In this document: positions 52,734 to 63,808 of the stretch, one piece after another | Layout: every line of letters starts with the position of its first letter | How positions within the stretch are numbered: position 1 is the stretch's first letter | Assembly (NCBI GenBank): GCA_036250225.1 | Contig: JAPZLL010000009.1 | Coordinates: 1,116,001-1,180,000 of the forward strand | Origin: Cercophora sp. LCS_1 | Lineage: Eukaryota > Ascomycota > Sordariomycetes > Sordariales > Lasiosphaeriaceae | DNA length: 64,000 nt | Reading direction: 5' to 3' | The notes under the pieces: generated by a model | Databases searched by the model: none | What the model was told of the DNA's origin: nothing | The model's input: the letters and a program-made list of their open reading frames with translations, nothing else | Position numbers and translations under genes: made by a program

Positions 52734-53640
52734 ATGCCAACCAAAACATCCCTCCCCCTCCCCTCCATCTCCCTCCCTCCATCCCAGCCCCCGTGTGACT
52801 CCCAGGCAAAACCATCCCTCCTCCTCTTCATCCCCGGAAACCCAGGTCTCGTCGACTACTACACCCCCTTCCTCACACACCTCCACACCCTCCTCCCCGC
52901 CACCCACATCCACGGCCAAAATCTCCTCGGCTTTTCTGATACCGACCACACCCCGCCCTTTTCAACCACCAACCCGCCCTTCCTCGTGGAAGACCAAATC
53001 GCCCACCTCCAGTCCACAATCACCACCCTCGCCCCTGATTTCTCCTCCATCATCCTCGTCGGCCATTCAGTAGGCGCCTACATCGCCCTCGAACTCTTCC
53101 ACCGCCACCATGTATCCCCCGTCAAGGGAGTCGACCTGAAAGCAGGCATCTGCTTATTCCCAGCCATTGCACACCTCGCTTCTTCTTCGTCTGGTCAGAA
53201 ATTAGCCATTGTGAAGAATAATACGCTGCTAGATGGGTGGCTGCACCGCGCTGCCAAGGCTTTTGTCGATCTCATACCTGGGTTTTTGTTGGGACGGTTG
53301 GTACGATGGGTTACCGGGTTTCCGGAGCACGCGGCGCTGGTTACGGAGCGGTTTGTGAGGAGTCGGGATGGGATTTGGCAGGGGATTCACATGGGGAAGG
53401 ATGAGTTGGGCGTTATTAAGGAGGAGAGGTGGAGGGAGGATTTGTGGGAAGGAGTAAAAGACCAAAAGAGGTTTTGGTTCTTGTTTGCGAGGACGGATCA
53501 TTGGGTTGCTGATGAGGTTAGGGATGGGTTTGTCAAGAGACGCGGGGATAGGGTCGGGGTGGAGGTTGATGAGGGGGAGTTGGTGCATGCTTTTTGTATA
53601 CGTGAGTTTCATTGTTCCCTGCGGCCTGTCTGGTGATGGG

Positions 53641-53673
<33 letters not shown>

Positions 53674-53760
53674 GATGGGTGAAGCTAACGGGAAACAGAT
53701 CATAGCGAGGTTGTGGCGGAAAAGGTTGGGAAGTGGGTTGGGGAGGCTTTGGGTCTCTGA
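52734..53760 (+). CDS. LDAH-type (lipid-droplet-associated) serine hydrolase, two exons
   Basis: The model is join(52734..53601, 53699..53760), 309 residues, starting MPTKTSLPLPSISLPPSQPP. The alpha/beta-hydrolase fold shows LLLFIPGNPGLVDYYTPFLT (oxyanion side), the nucleophile motif ILVGHSVGAYIALEL, and the family core LFPAIAHLASSSSGQKLA. A candidate Asp is in FARTDHWV, and the catalytic His falls at ELVHAFCIHHSE, completed only after splicing. The LDAH/DUF2305 family associates with lipid droplets and is proposed to hydrolyse sterol or acylglycerol esters; the activity is debated. The 97-base intron contains a (GAT)n repeat. An internal GT-rich stretch uses different codons from the CT-rich 5' half, giving a sharp strand-composition switch near base 53160. 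Confidence 0.85.
53641..53672 (+). repeat. (GAT)n microsatellite in an intron
   Basis: About ten GAT units inside the last intron of the LDAH-like gene, between the GTGAGT donor and the GCTAACGGGAAACAG acceptor region. Confidence 0.9.
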
Positions 53761-54226
53761 TGGGCCTCTGATTCTGAATGGTGATGGAGTGAGTTATCGT
53801 GATGGGGTTGGGGATGGTGAGATGGGTCTAGGGTGTTAGTATGACTCTAGAGCTCATCGACGGGGCTCTCCAGATCATGACTGAGATAAGAGGCTTTAAT
53901 ATTCAAATGACAACACTAACCATGGGATGTTGATGAAATCCTCGCCGCCATTCCCCTCGTCGGCTCTTTGTATCAAAGGAAACGTGTCCTTCTTGGACCA
54001 AAGTAACAACACCAAAGACAACGTCATGATTCTAATCTATCGCTTTATTCCATAGACAAGATCTCTGGAGCTTTACAGAGTTTCCAAACCCGTAAGTGCA
54101 GTCCATTTCCAACGTTCGCCAAATCGAATCCGTCCGGTCCAAACGCCAGGCTCCGGCTCTCCCATCTTGGACTCATTGCAACGCCTCGATCGGTCATAAA
54201 TCATACCCAATCACAAGTTGATGAGG
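53761..54226. other. Convergent 3' flanks
   Basis: This lies between the ends of the LDAH-like gene (+) and the membrane-protein gene (-). No coding signal. Confidence 0.5.
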
Positions 54227-55355
54227 TTATATCCAGTCCCCTCGCTGGTTAATACCGGTACCAGCCCCCAAACCTCTGTCCTGGCCCTTCTCCTGCATAC
54301 CGCGCAGCGTCATCCACTGCGGCTGTGTTTCCCCTCTATCCGCCCTCGCTTGCTCCCAGTCTCCAGGTTGGTCGTCTGCCGACGGCCAAGGCATGGCGTA
54401 ATGTGTGCCTACCGTACCGGCGACGGGCCTCCGAGGTGGGACTCCCAGCCTAACTGGTTCGTGAACGCTGAGGAGCCGAGCCGGCTGGTCGGTGTCGTTA
54501 TCCTGATCAACAGCCGGCACAACCCTCTGAGGTTGAGCGAGCTCGATGTTCGTTCGTTCAGTCGCTGCGTCCCGGGCGACACGCTCCCTCGCAGCCAACC
54601 GTCGTTCCGTCCAATAATTCCTAACCCGCGGCTCCAGGTTGGCCTTTTTTCGTCGACCGACAATGGCGCAGCAATGGAAGAAAAAGAGAAACGAGTGGAT
54701 GAGCCTGGGCTTGTCAGTGGCGTACAGGTCAGTATCTCAGTGGGAACAACTCACGCCAATACAAGCAGCAACAAACTCGCAACAATATCCTTTGCCTTCT
54801 CGGATGCTGTATAGAACGAGTCGTATAGCAGCGTGACAGTCTCGGCCACAAGAAGCGCCGTGGAGAGGGCCGCTCCCAGGGCGAGGACGCCATCAGCGCA
54901 GACATGGATCGCCGGTGCAATGCCGTGTCCTTGTCGAGCACAGATAACAAAAAACTCGGCCGTATTCCAGACGAAAATCAAGAGACCCTGCGGAGGACGT
55001 CAACCGGCCATATCATGGAAACATACAACTTGAAACCCACCGTAACGAGTGCAATCACCACGCTTTCCCTTGCAAGATTGGTTGGGGCAAAATACAAGAA
55101 CCCCTGCTCCTGCTCAATTCGAATGACGATGGTGAGGATAACCACGACGATGGCGATGACGAGCGACACGGAGCGAAGGATGACGCCGGTGAGAAAAGCA
55201 TGTCGCCACGAAGGGGTGCGGCCCTCAAGGTCCAACTGGCGGAGCTGCTCGGTCGTCGGCTTGTCCGCGGGGATGCCGCTCAACCACGACTCGACGACCG
55301 GATTCGGCTCTGGGGGCGGAAGCGGCGGTCGGCGACGGAAGACGTCCCACCACAT
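54227..55355 (-). CDS. Multi-pass membrane protein of unknown function, three exons
   Basis: The model is complement(join(54227..54704, 54755..54987, 55041..55355)), 341 residues, starting MWWDVFRRRPPLPPPEPNPV. Four hydrophobic segments are visible: SVSLVIAIVVVILTIVI, a segment across the first splice (VVIALVTVGLLIFVWN), LALGAALSTALLVAETVTLL and DIVASLLLLVLALIHSFLFF. Then comes a basic stop-transfer (GRRKKANLEPRVRNYWTERR) and a hydrophilic tail of about 140 residues. The acceptor at 54705 was chosen because it alone keeps the frame. The MARVEL-like layout of four spans with a cytosolic tail is common in fungi, but no motif identifies the family. Confidence 0.72.
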
Positions 55356-56323
55356 GATATGCCTACCCGGACGGCTCTCAAGAGGCTGTTGGTGAGTGTC
55401 GAACTTGCGGCATTGGGTCAAGTGCGATCGATGCAGATGGGACGGAAGATGCGTGGGGAGAAAAACGACTGGACGTCGCGTTCTGCATCGGACTCCATGC
55501 GAAAGTTAGGAAAGGGGTGACGTGCCGCTGTTCCACAGCAACATCGTGTTGGATGCTGGAACCAAGAGATCCTTCCCCCCACTTGGGTGGAACAGCTGCC
55601 CCCAGTGACACTGGCTCAGCACGCGGCAGGATTGGTGCGCACCCATGCAAAGGATGCAGCGACAAGGGGGAGCCCCTGTCTCGAGGTTGACAGCGTGCTT
55701 ACCCACCTCCGGGTTTCGCTGAACTTGGGAAGCAGGAACGATGCGGGATTGATTGGTTGCATCGTGGGTGGCTAAGCAATTTGTCCACGGCGATAGCTTC
55801 AGCCCTTCAGCCTCTGGGGAGTTCGGCAAACTTGAAATGACTTACTGCGGCTGGAAGAGCATTGTCTGGCCGTCGAACTTTTCAAATGCACCCTGCGGAG
55901 TTGCACCTTCCCTGTGAGGACCTGCATCAGAGCTTGGGGTGGTGCTATGTGCCTATCAACCATGAATGTTGGATTACAATGCACCGAGACCAAGAGAGAA
56001 AGAATGCAGCGGCAATGATCACTCCTTCCATAGGCCTGCTCAGACACTTTCGATACATGTGAATTCTCAGTCAGCTTTCTGTTTCCATTGTTGCTGTCTG
56101 CCCAGTGACGAAGTAACCACCTATTGGGAGGTCTCCAGGCGAGACAGAAAGAGCGAGCCATCAAGCCTGATAAGTTGGTCTTTGAACTGGAAATCGTGCT
56201 CTCTCTCCAGTTCACCACCGCTTGCCTTCAGCCCACTTGACTGCTCCAGTCTCTCGGTTCATTTCTTGGACTAATCCTCTCCGCCTCCTTGCTGCCTTTA
56301 TCCATCCTCTGCTCGCTATCAAC
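55356..56323. other. Intergenic stretch
   Basis: Promoter sides of the membrane-protein gene (-) and the secreted-protein gene (+). No supported gene. Confidence 0.5.
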
Positions 56324-57634
56324 ATGAAAACAACGCTGTTGCTCGCTCTTGCTGGACTGCAAGGGTACGCTGCCGCCACATGGCCCGATCCTCTCTGCGG
56401 AGCCTGTTGGCGAGGGCATGACGAGGGAAAATTGGCGAGGACAACTGCAATCCCAGATACTCTCTCGGTCCTTGCGACGGCTCGCCCCGGGACAACGACC
56501 ATGTCGACAACACCGAGCCCGTGGACAAGACCGTATTTTTGGCGTTCATTGTTGACCCATGTCCCACCGGTAATCACCCCCGCGCCGGACCCCCCAAGCC
56601 TAGTCCAACCGACGCTTTTACCCCAGCGCCCGTCAACCCAAATAACCCGACCACCATTGATTCACGAAAGAGGCGCGGCTGTGGCCATCACCCAGACATG
56701 GACGCTCCCGATGGAATGGGTACCCCCCGGCATGCGTCCCTCTGGGTGGACACGCGCGATGAAGAACAAGAACAAGTGGTGGACGCAGAGGTTCACGGTC
56801 ACGACTATGATTCCAGAAAGCCGGGCCCAGGACGGCAGAAAGGGCCTCCCGCTGGGTTGGGGACCCCCTCCTGAAGGGTGGGAAACATACCTCGATACCA
56901 GTCGCCACTGGGCATACCCACACCAAGGCAAAACCGGAGGCGTCTACGACGAGCCATGGGGAAGGGACCGAAAGACGTGGCGCAACACGTGGTGGGACTG
57001 GACTACGATTACCCCCCGCACCACGACGACGCGTTCAGCTATAATGGGTATCACTTATGGAATCCACCCCGAGTCTTAGAAAAACAAGGACAAGTTCCCG
57101 GGAATTACTTGGGTCTCCGGGCTTCCCAGTCAAGCCCTCCAAACCGAGGAGCACAACATCCTGGACAAACATGAGATGTCACCTACCCCGATGCCCAAGG
57201 TCGATGAGAAGGATGCCTTGGCTTGGTGCACAGGAGATGGGTTCTCGTGCGCTGACTTCTCCGAGTGCGTGAACTACTTGAAGTGGGGGTTTTGCGAATC
57301 CTCGTCAGGGTGGTACTGTGCTGCCAGCGCAGTACCAACAGATGGAACTCAGCTGGATTGCATTGGGCCTTGGTGCAGGGATATGCTAGTGATTTCGAAG
57401 TTGATGGCTATTGGACTCAGTCAGTTGCAGGGGCTCACGCCTTGTTGGGACTGGAGGGAAGACAGAGACACGACATGCTTTCCGGAGGGCAGACTGGATA
57501 CCAGAAGGGCGCCATTTTGTCTGGAAATCAAGAGGGAGGCGAACAACTTCTTGGGAGAGCTCGTTCACATGACTGGGTACGATTTCATTACCGTGGATCA
57601 CATGATCGAGGCCATGAAGTGTCCAGGGCTATGA
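56324..57634 (+). pseudogene. Secreted cysteine-containing protein gene interrupted by an in-frame stop
   Basis: A signal peptide begins at 56324 (MKTTLLLALAGLQGYAAATW). The frame stays open to a TAG at 57077-57079 and then, with no shift, continues protein-like to 57634: KNKDKFPGITWVSGLPSQ, then WCTGDGFSCADFSECVNYLK, WGFCESSSGWYC and a Cys-containing C-terminal half. No GT/AG pair removes the TAG while keeping the frame. At the 5' end a second frame also looks coding (NPRYSLGPCDGSPRDNDHVD, VFLAFIVDPCP, around 56455-56570), suggesting a frameshift or an intron I could not place. Either the gene is recently broken or its exon structure is unusual. The protein family is not recognised. The secreted, Cys-containing layout is shared by many fungal surface proteins and effectors. 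Confidence 0.5.
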
Positions 57635-58992
57635 GGTGCTTGAGGGAGAGGTTGGAGGGGTAGAGCTGGAAACGGTTGACCTAGAGATCAGCACTTGATG
57701 AGTATAATTCTTTTTCTCTGCGGCCATATCATGCCGAGTGAATCTTTGACCTTTTTGAAATACTTGCAAGTCTGTTTTGAGACTCGCGGTATGCCGTGCC
57801 CAAGCAGGGCTTGAATAGACTGAGTGTAAAGACAGAGGTAGCCAGGCACATGGGGGAACCCGCGGAAAATGTGACGTGCATGCAGAGCGGGCATACAGAG
57901 CACCCATGCAAGGTCATCGATCAAGAAACCATCATGTAGGTACCAAAGAAAATACAAGGCGGGGAGTCTACGGCGTGTCCAGGGGCTGGTTTCCACGTCG
58001 CCACGGCGAGGCATGCAGCTCGACCACAACCATTTGGCAAGGACGAGTTGGACTTGGGTTCCTTTAGTTGGATTTTTGGAATCGGTCCTCGCATCGAGCA
58101 AGTCTCTCACATGCGGTAATGTCTCTAACCAAGGGCACATATGCTCGCTTTACTTCACTGCTACCCGACCTGAGAGCATCATGTCACGTACTCTCAGCAT
58201 CTTTTGGTGTCGAGTGGCTTCCCGAGCAACACCCGTCCCGATTGGCAACACCGTTCTGGTCAAGAGATGCCTTCAACGCAGACCGACGCATCCTTCTTGC
58301 CTCAGCGGGCTCCGGCGTCGTCAGTCCTGCATCGACTTTGCCGGGGAGTGGCGGCCGTGGCGGCCGGGGGTGAAAGAGCCCATGGCTGCAGCGCCTTCAA
58401 GGGTCTGGTTGCGACTGGAGTTGGAATTTCCAACGGCGACCCAGTTGGCTACCTTCTAAAGGTTACATGTGCTCTTGCTGTCTGATCGAGGCTGTCTGGG
58501 TAGGGACGATGCGGGGTGTGGTGTTGTCCCGTCCCTTTTGTTGCCTGTTAGGTTGGTGGTGGCATAGGACAGAAAATACAATGGTGTGTGGTCAGTCCGG
58601 GACAATTGAAGAGGATTCGGGCTGCTTCTGACAGCTTAAAAAGAGATATCGGCGACGCAACAGAAAACTTTATATCTTATTTTTTTCGTTGAAAAGGTTC
58701 ATTTGGAAATATCTCCTGGGTGCTACTATTTTGTGTGAGACATTTGGGGCGTCGCGTGCTTGTATGGCGCTTGGTGACCCTCCAGGCCCCTTCCCCCCTG
58801 AACGTGGGGTCTTGGCAGAAAACACAGCGCGCGAATGCCTGACGCATCCCTGGCCCGCTCCGTCATCATTTCTCTCTTGTCACCGACTTTGCACTGCACT
58901 CAGCAGACAACATTCGCTTCCATCCAGTCATTGATCACAAGCATCCGTTTTGCATCCAATTTCAAGTCGCCATTCAACGGCAAGCAACGGTC
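57635..58992. other. Intergenic stretch with two doubtful ORFs
   Basis: The minus-strand frame 57688-58140 (150 codons, MCPWLETLPHVRDLLDARTD) has protein-like composition and an upstream in-frame stop, so it could be a small gene or a remnant. A plus-strand fragment near 58190-58373 (FGVEWLPEQHPSRLATPFWS, RRILLASAGSGVVSPAS) overlaps its upstream side and also looks like an exon remnant. Neither can be completed, so they are not called as genes. Confidence 0.35.
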
Positions 58993-59609
58993 ATGTCCTC
59001 CGCGACAATGGACCGAATCTTCGACCGCGTTGGCGCGCTGCTGGAAAAACGCAACAACATCATCCCCAGCTTGGTCACCTTTTACGGACGCCTTTCCGGG
59101 CCCCCGCCAAGGAACTTGGACGAGCTCATCAGCCACATCACTTTTCTCTACCTGGCCCAGCCTCTAGTTTTCGTGAGCTCATCCGCTCCCGCTTCTTAGA
59201 CGTTGCTAATTCCTGACGGCAGACATTTCTGGCCCTTCAGCTTTCTTTCGCCCTCTTCCCCATTCTACTCTTTGTCTCTTTTGTCTCCACCGTCACGCTC
59301 GTCTTTCTTGGGATTGCTATCGTCTCTGCTCTCTTTTGGGCCGGTATCGCCCTTGCCATTTTGGTACTAGTCCTCTCCTTCAGCTTCTTCGCTGCCTCGT
59401 TCGCCTGGCTGGGGGTGTTGGGCGTGCGTGAGCTCTACAAGAAGTACCGGGCGTGGGGAACTGAGAGTGTGAGATCGGATGATGAGGACAAGACCGACCA
59501 CTCCAAGGATCGGAACAACTCGCAGCCCGAGGATGAGAACAGCATAAAGGATCGGACGTACCCCGGGGATCAAAAGAGCTTGCAGGACCACGAAGACTTA
59601 GAGGACTAG
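58993..59609 (+). CDS. Promethin/LDO-like hairpin membrane protein, two exons
   Basis: The model is join(58993..59172, 59223..59609), 188 residues, starting MSSATMDRIFDRVGALLEKR. After a helical N-terminus (NLDELISHITFLYLAQPLVF) comes a continuous hydrophobic block of about 75 residues made of paired spans (FALFPILLFVSFVSTVTLVF, GIAIVSALFWAGIALAIL, SFSFFAASFAWLGVLGV). It ends in VRELYKKYRAW and then an acidic Asp/Glu/Lys tail. This double-hairpin pattern is that of promethin/LDAF1 (yeast Ldo16/Ldo45), which works with seipin at ER-lipid-droplet contacts. Assignment is by hydropathy layout, not by a signature residue. The TAG at 59607 is followed in the same frame by more acidic sequence (next entry). 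Confidence 0.6.
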
Positions 59610-60374
59610 CAGCCTGAGAGATTCGACAAGGGGAAGGGCAAAGAGATTGTTTCTGACGGTTTTTTGCCTGGGTCCGCGGGCCGGCAAAGCGAAGAAAAGA
59701 TCCAATTCCCTTCCGGGAGCCAGGGACACGATCACCAACGAATGTTTTCAAGCGGAGTACCGGACACTCCCAAGATAGGTGGCGAGGAGAAGGGACAGGC
59801 GACGGGTCTCGGAATGTCGCCGAGCGTGTTCAAGTCTGCATATTGGGGGGAAGGGAAGGTGTCGCTGTCGCCAATTGATGAAGTCGATACGCCGAAGCAA
59901 GAACCGGATGCCTGGACAGACGAAAGCGGCGATTCGGATGACTCAACCAAGACAGTCACCCAGGGCCAGCCCAAGGCGAAAGAAGATACGGGCGTGGACA
60001 AGAATGTATCGATGCGAGACCGACCTCAAGGTTTCAAAGCACGCTCTTCACAGCACCCGTCGCTAGACAACAGCAGATAGAATTTGCAAATGCCGGTCGA
60101 AGATAATGAGCAACAAAAGCAGAAACTGCAGGATCAGAGTGAGGAAAAAAAGGGGACGGACGGAGAGGAGCGTACTCCGGAAGGACAGGAAGCGGTGGAG
60201 GGAGATTCAGAAGCCGCCCCTTCGGGAGATTCAAAAGCGAGCTCTTCAAAAGAGATGGGTGAGGCTATTCGAAATCTCGTCGAGAACCAGCAGGCTCCAA
60301 TCAAGGAAGAAGGGGAGGAGGGCGGAAAGGGGTCGATGCCGGAGCAACCGCAAACTGAAGAGAGAGATTCATAA
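59610..60374 (+). pseudogene. In-frame downstream extension of the promethin-like ORF, split by stops
   Basis: After TAG (59607-59609) the same frame runs 156 codons to a second TAG (60078-60080): QPERFDKGKGKEIVSDGFLP through DEVDTPKQEPDAWTDESGDS to SLDNSR. It then runs another 97 codons to TAA (60372-60374): NLQMPVEDNEQQKQKLQDQS and more acidic, Gln/Glu-rich sequence. A third, out-of-frame stretch at 60422-60514 repeats the motif (GPIEDNAKENEKLQAQID). The composition matches the tail of the upstream protein, so the sequence once formed a longer acidic tail or is still reached by readthrough. The first stop sits in the context TAG-CAG. Confidence 0.5.
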
Positions 60375-60375
60375 G

Positions 60376-61809
60376 AAGGCCCTCCGCAACCTTCAGGTTA
60401 GCCGAGTGCGGTGCTGAATTGACGGGGCCGATCGAAGATAACGCGAAAGAGAACGAGAAATTGCAGGCTCAGATTGATGTAGAGGGAAAACGCCAGGGTC
60501 AGACTGAGTATTGACAACCGCAAAACCAGGTGGTGAGCATAGCGACTGGGCTGAGGGCCTCAAATAGCGTTGAGAGAGAATGTGTTGACTGTTTATTGAC
60601 GGTGCTTCTTTGAGTGATTTCGACCGATTTGCTCGTTTCCAACAGGCTTGGATGTGTCTGGTTGGCGCCCTCGGGCTCTGGACATGAAGAATCCTGATCA
60701 TTGAATTCCACAAGGCCCACGGTTCAAGGAGAGGAAGTTTCAGACTTTGCACAGCACATGGTGGTGGCGTTTTTCAACGGGTGTCTTCTAACCTTACCCA
60801 GGACCTAAAACCCGGAAGTTTGTCCATGAATTTCGGCAAGCTTGTGTGTTTCTCCCAGCTCCCTGGTGATTGACACTGAAAGTGTTGAGGCTTACATGTG
60901 GGAGAAACATTATCTCGCCCTGTTATCTACAGCTTCGTACAAGCATGGCCTGAAAAGCATACAGAAGGGTCTATAATGCGAGTGCCCGATGCTGCGGTGG
61001 CATCACGGGCGAGGGGATCCGATGGGAGCAGCAGACGAGTGATACGGCATCTTTGGGCTCTGGGATCGTGGAGATCCGGGACCACCTAAGTTCCCGCAGC
61101 CAGGCAAGATGGAGATGACATTGAATATCTACATAGAGCCGAACCATCCCCGTACTGGGTATCTTTGGAACTCATTGCAACCTTGAAGCTTCGAGGCAAA
61201 TTGCACGAGGATGGCCCACAAACGGTCTCCATGCCATCACTGCTGCAAGGTTGTTAAGAGGTTAACACTTTTGATGACCAATCGCCACCGCTGTGTTTCT
61301 AACGAGTGACCAACAAGTGACGTCAAGCACGCCGCCAGATGGAGGGGCAAGAGGGGTAACAGGGGTCGCAAATACCAGAAAAGGTTCATGCAACGGTGGG
61401 AAAAAAAAAAAAAATGAACATTTTACGTTTGCGCAAGTCAAAATGCTTTTGCTCAACAAAGTTGTAGGGGTGTCGTTCCAGGGATTGGGAGCAAAAAGGG
61501 ACATAAAAGGGAAGCGGTAGTTGGTGCCTTGCTGCCTGATGCTCTCCCGCACACACACCCGCTGCTATCGGTTATCAGAAATTTTCGAAAAATAGAGCCC
61601 CACCAAAGGCGACTTTGACTCGAATTCCCCCACCTCTCGAATCAACCCACCAAAGGGCGCAGCACAGGCACTTCACTTCTTGCCTTCTCCGGTCGAGGAC
61701 AAAGGCAACGCCCGATCCTGCCATCCACACACTCATTTTGGATCCGTGTTGAACATCATCATCAATTTTTTTTTCCCACAATCGGGTCTGAATCACGAAT
61801 CTGCCCGCC
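60376..61809. other. Intergenic stretch upstream of ARB1
   Basis: Apart from the repeat remnant at 60422-60514 nothing coding is seen. The last 300 bases are CT-rich with short homopolymers and form the probable ARB1 promoter and leader. Confidence 0.5.
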
Positions 61810-63808
61810 ATGGCTCCTTCTGCATCCAAGGAAAAGCGCCTCGCGAAACGACTCGCTGAGGGGAAGGAGAAGAAGACGGTCGCCTCCCGATCTAAGGCCA
61901 ACTCCAAGAACGCCAGCGCTGCCGCCTCGGTCAATGGCGACGATGTTGAGGTCGACGCTTTCGGAAACCCCGTCGTTGACGATGTGCCCGCCACCTCGGC
62001 CGATAAAATGGACGAGGTCAAGCGCCTGGCTGACCAGATGGATAAGCACGGTCTCTCGGACCGTGTCACCACTGGTGTCCTGGCCTCCACCGCCGCCAGC
62101 AAGGACGTCAAGATCTCGAGCGTCAGCTTGGTGTTCCACGGTCGTGTCCTTATCCAGGACTCCATCATGGAGTTGACCTTGGGCCGCCGGTACGGCCTGT
62201 TGGGCGAGAACGGCTGCGGAAAGAGTACCCTCCTCAAAGCCATCGCCAAGCGCGAATACCCGATTCCCGAGCATATCGACATCTATCTCTTGAACGAGGG
62301 CGCTCCGCCCACCGACCTGGGTGCGCTTGAGTGGGTGCTCAAGGAGGCTGAGAACGAGATGGACCGTCTCGATAAGTTGGCTGAGAAGATTCTTGAGGAG
62401 GAGGGCCCCGAGTCCCCAGTGCTGATGGATCTTTACGATGTGAGTTTCGCTGGCCCACAAGCAGTGACAACGCTAACAATGTGTCTAGCACATGGAGAAG
62501 ATGGACCCCTCTACCTTTTCCACCCGCGCCTCCCTCATTCTCACCGGTCTTGGCTTCAACAAGGTCACCATCAACAAGAAGACCAAGGACATGTCCGGTG
62601 GGTGGAGGATGCGTGTTGCGCTTGCCAAGGCCCTCTTCGTTAGGCCGACGCTCCTCCTCCTCGACGACCCCACTGCCCATTTGGATCTCGAGGCCTGCGT
62701 GTGGCTGGAAGAATACCTCAAGAAGTGGGATCGTACGCTCGTCTTGGTCTCCCACTCCATGGATTTCCTCAACGGTGTCTGCACTAGCATGATCGACATG
62801 CGCGAGAAGAAGCTCATCTACTACGGTGGTAACTACGACTCGTATATCAAGACACGATCCGAGCAGGAAACAAACCAGATGAAGGCCTACCAGAAGCAGC
62901 AGGACGAAATTGCCCACATCAAGAAGTTCATTGCCAGCGCTGGTACTTACGCCAACTTGGTGCGACAGGCCAAGTCTCGACAAAAGATCTTGGACAAGAT
63001 GGAGGCCGACGGTTTCATTCAGCCTGTCCACCAAGACAGAGTCTTCAGCTTCCGTTTCGCTGATGTTGAGAAGCTGCCTCCCCCGGTCCTGTCTTTTGAT
63101 GATGTTACCTTCTCGTACTCTGGTGAGGCGAAGGATGACCTGTACCGAAATATTGACCTTGGTTTCGACATGGACTCCCGAACGGCCCTTGTCGGCCCCA
63201 ACGGTGTTGGCAAGTCGACCCTGCTGCGCCTCATGACTGGAAAGCTGTCTCCTACCAACGGTTCCGTGACCAGGCACACCCATTTGAAGCTTGGTCTCTA
63301 CTCCCAGCACTCGGCTGAGCAGCTCGATCTTACCAAGTCGGCCCTCGACTTCGTCCGTGACAAGTATGCCAGCAAGTCGCAAGACTACCAGTACTGGAGA
63401 CAACAGCTCGGCAAGTACGGTCTGAGTGGTGAGGCCCAGACCTCCCTGATCGGCACTCTCTCCGATGGTCAGCGCAGTCGTATCGTCTTTGCTTTGTTGG
63501 CCATTGAAGGACCAAACATGCTGCTCCTTGACGAGCCGACTAACGGTTTGGATATCCCGACAATCGACAGCTTGGCGGATGCTATCAACGCTTTCAGCGG
63601 TGGTGTCATCGTCGTCAGCCACGACTTCAGGTTTGTGCTCTTCCCGATCCGTCTTTCTCCAGCTTTGCTAACATGCCGTAGACTCCTTGACAAGATTGCC
63701 AAGCAGATTCTCGTGTGCGAGAACAAGACCATCAAGCCATGGAACGGGACGATATCGGAGTACAAGAACTACCTGCGGAAGAAGATGATTTCCGCTGGCG
63801 CAGTCTGA
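61810..63808 (+). CDS. ARB1: ABCF-type ATPase of ribosome biogenesis (ARB1)
   Basis: The model is join(61810..62439, 62489..63630, 63682..63808), 632 residues, starting MAPSASKEKRLAKRLAEGKE. A basic N-terminus leads into two ABC domains. Domain 1 has Walker A GENGCGKST, signature MSGGWRMR and Walker B LLLLDDPTAHLDL. Domain 2 has Walker A GPNGVGKST, signature LSDGQRSR and Walker B LLLDEPTNGLD. The linker between them is the charged helix of ABCF proteins (ETNQMKAYQKQQDEIAHIKK). ARB1 is a soluble ATPase that shuttles on pre-40S and pre-60S particles. In domain 1 the catalytic Glu after Walker B is Asp and the usual PTNHLD reads PTAHLD, so hydrolysis at that site may be altered. Both introns are about 50 bases with CTAAC branch points. 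Confidence 0.95.

Noticed and set aside
58013..58459. 148-codon plus-strand ORF
   Set aside because: No protein-like pattern. The fragment FGVEWLPEQHPSRLATPFWS in another frame is more convincing but incomplete.
62339..63622. 427-codon minus-strand ORF
   Set aside because: Exact antisense shadow of the ARB1 coding sequence. Val/Leu-rich antisense frames are common opposite highly expressed genes.
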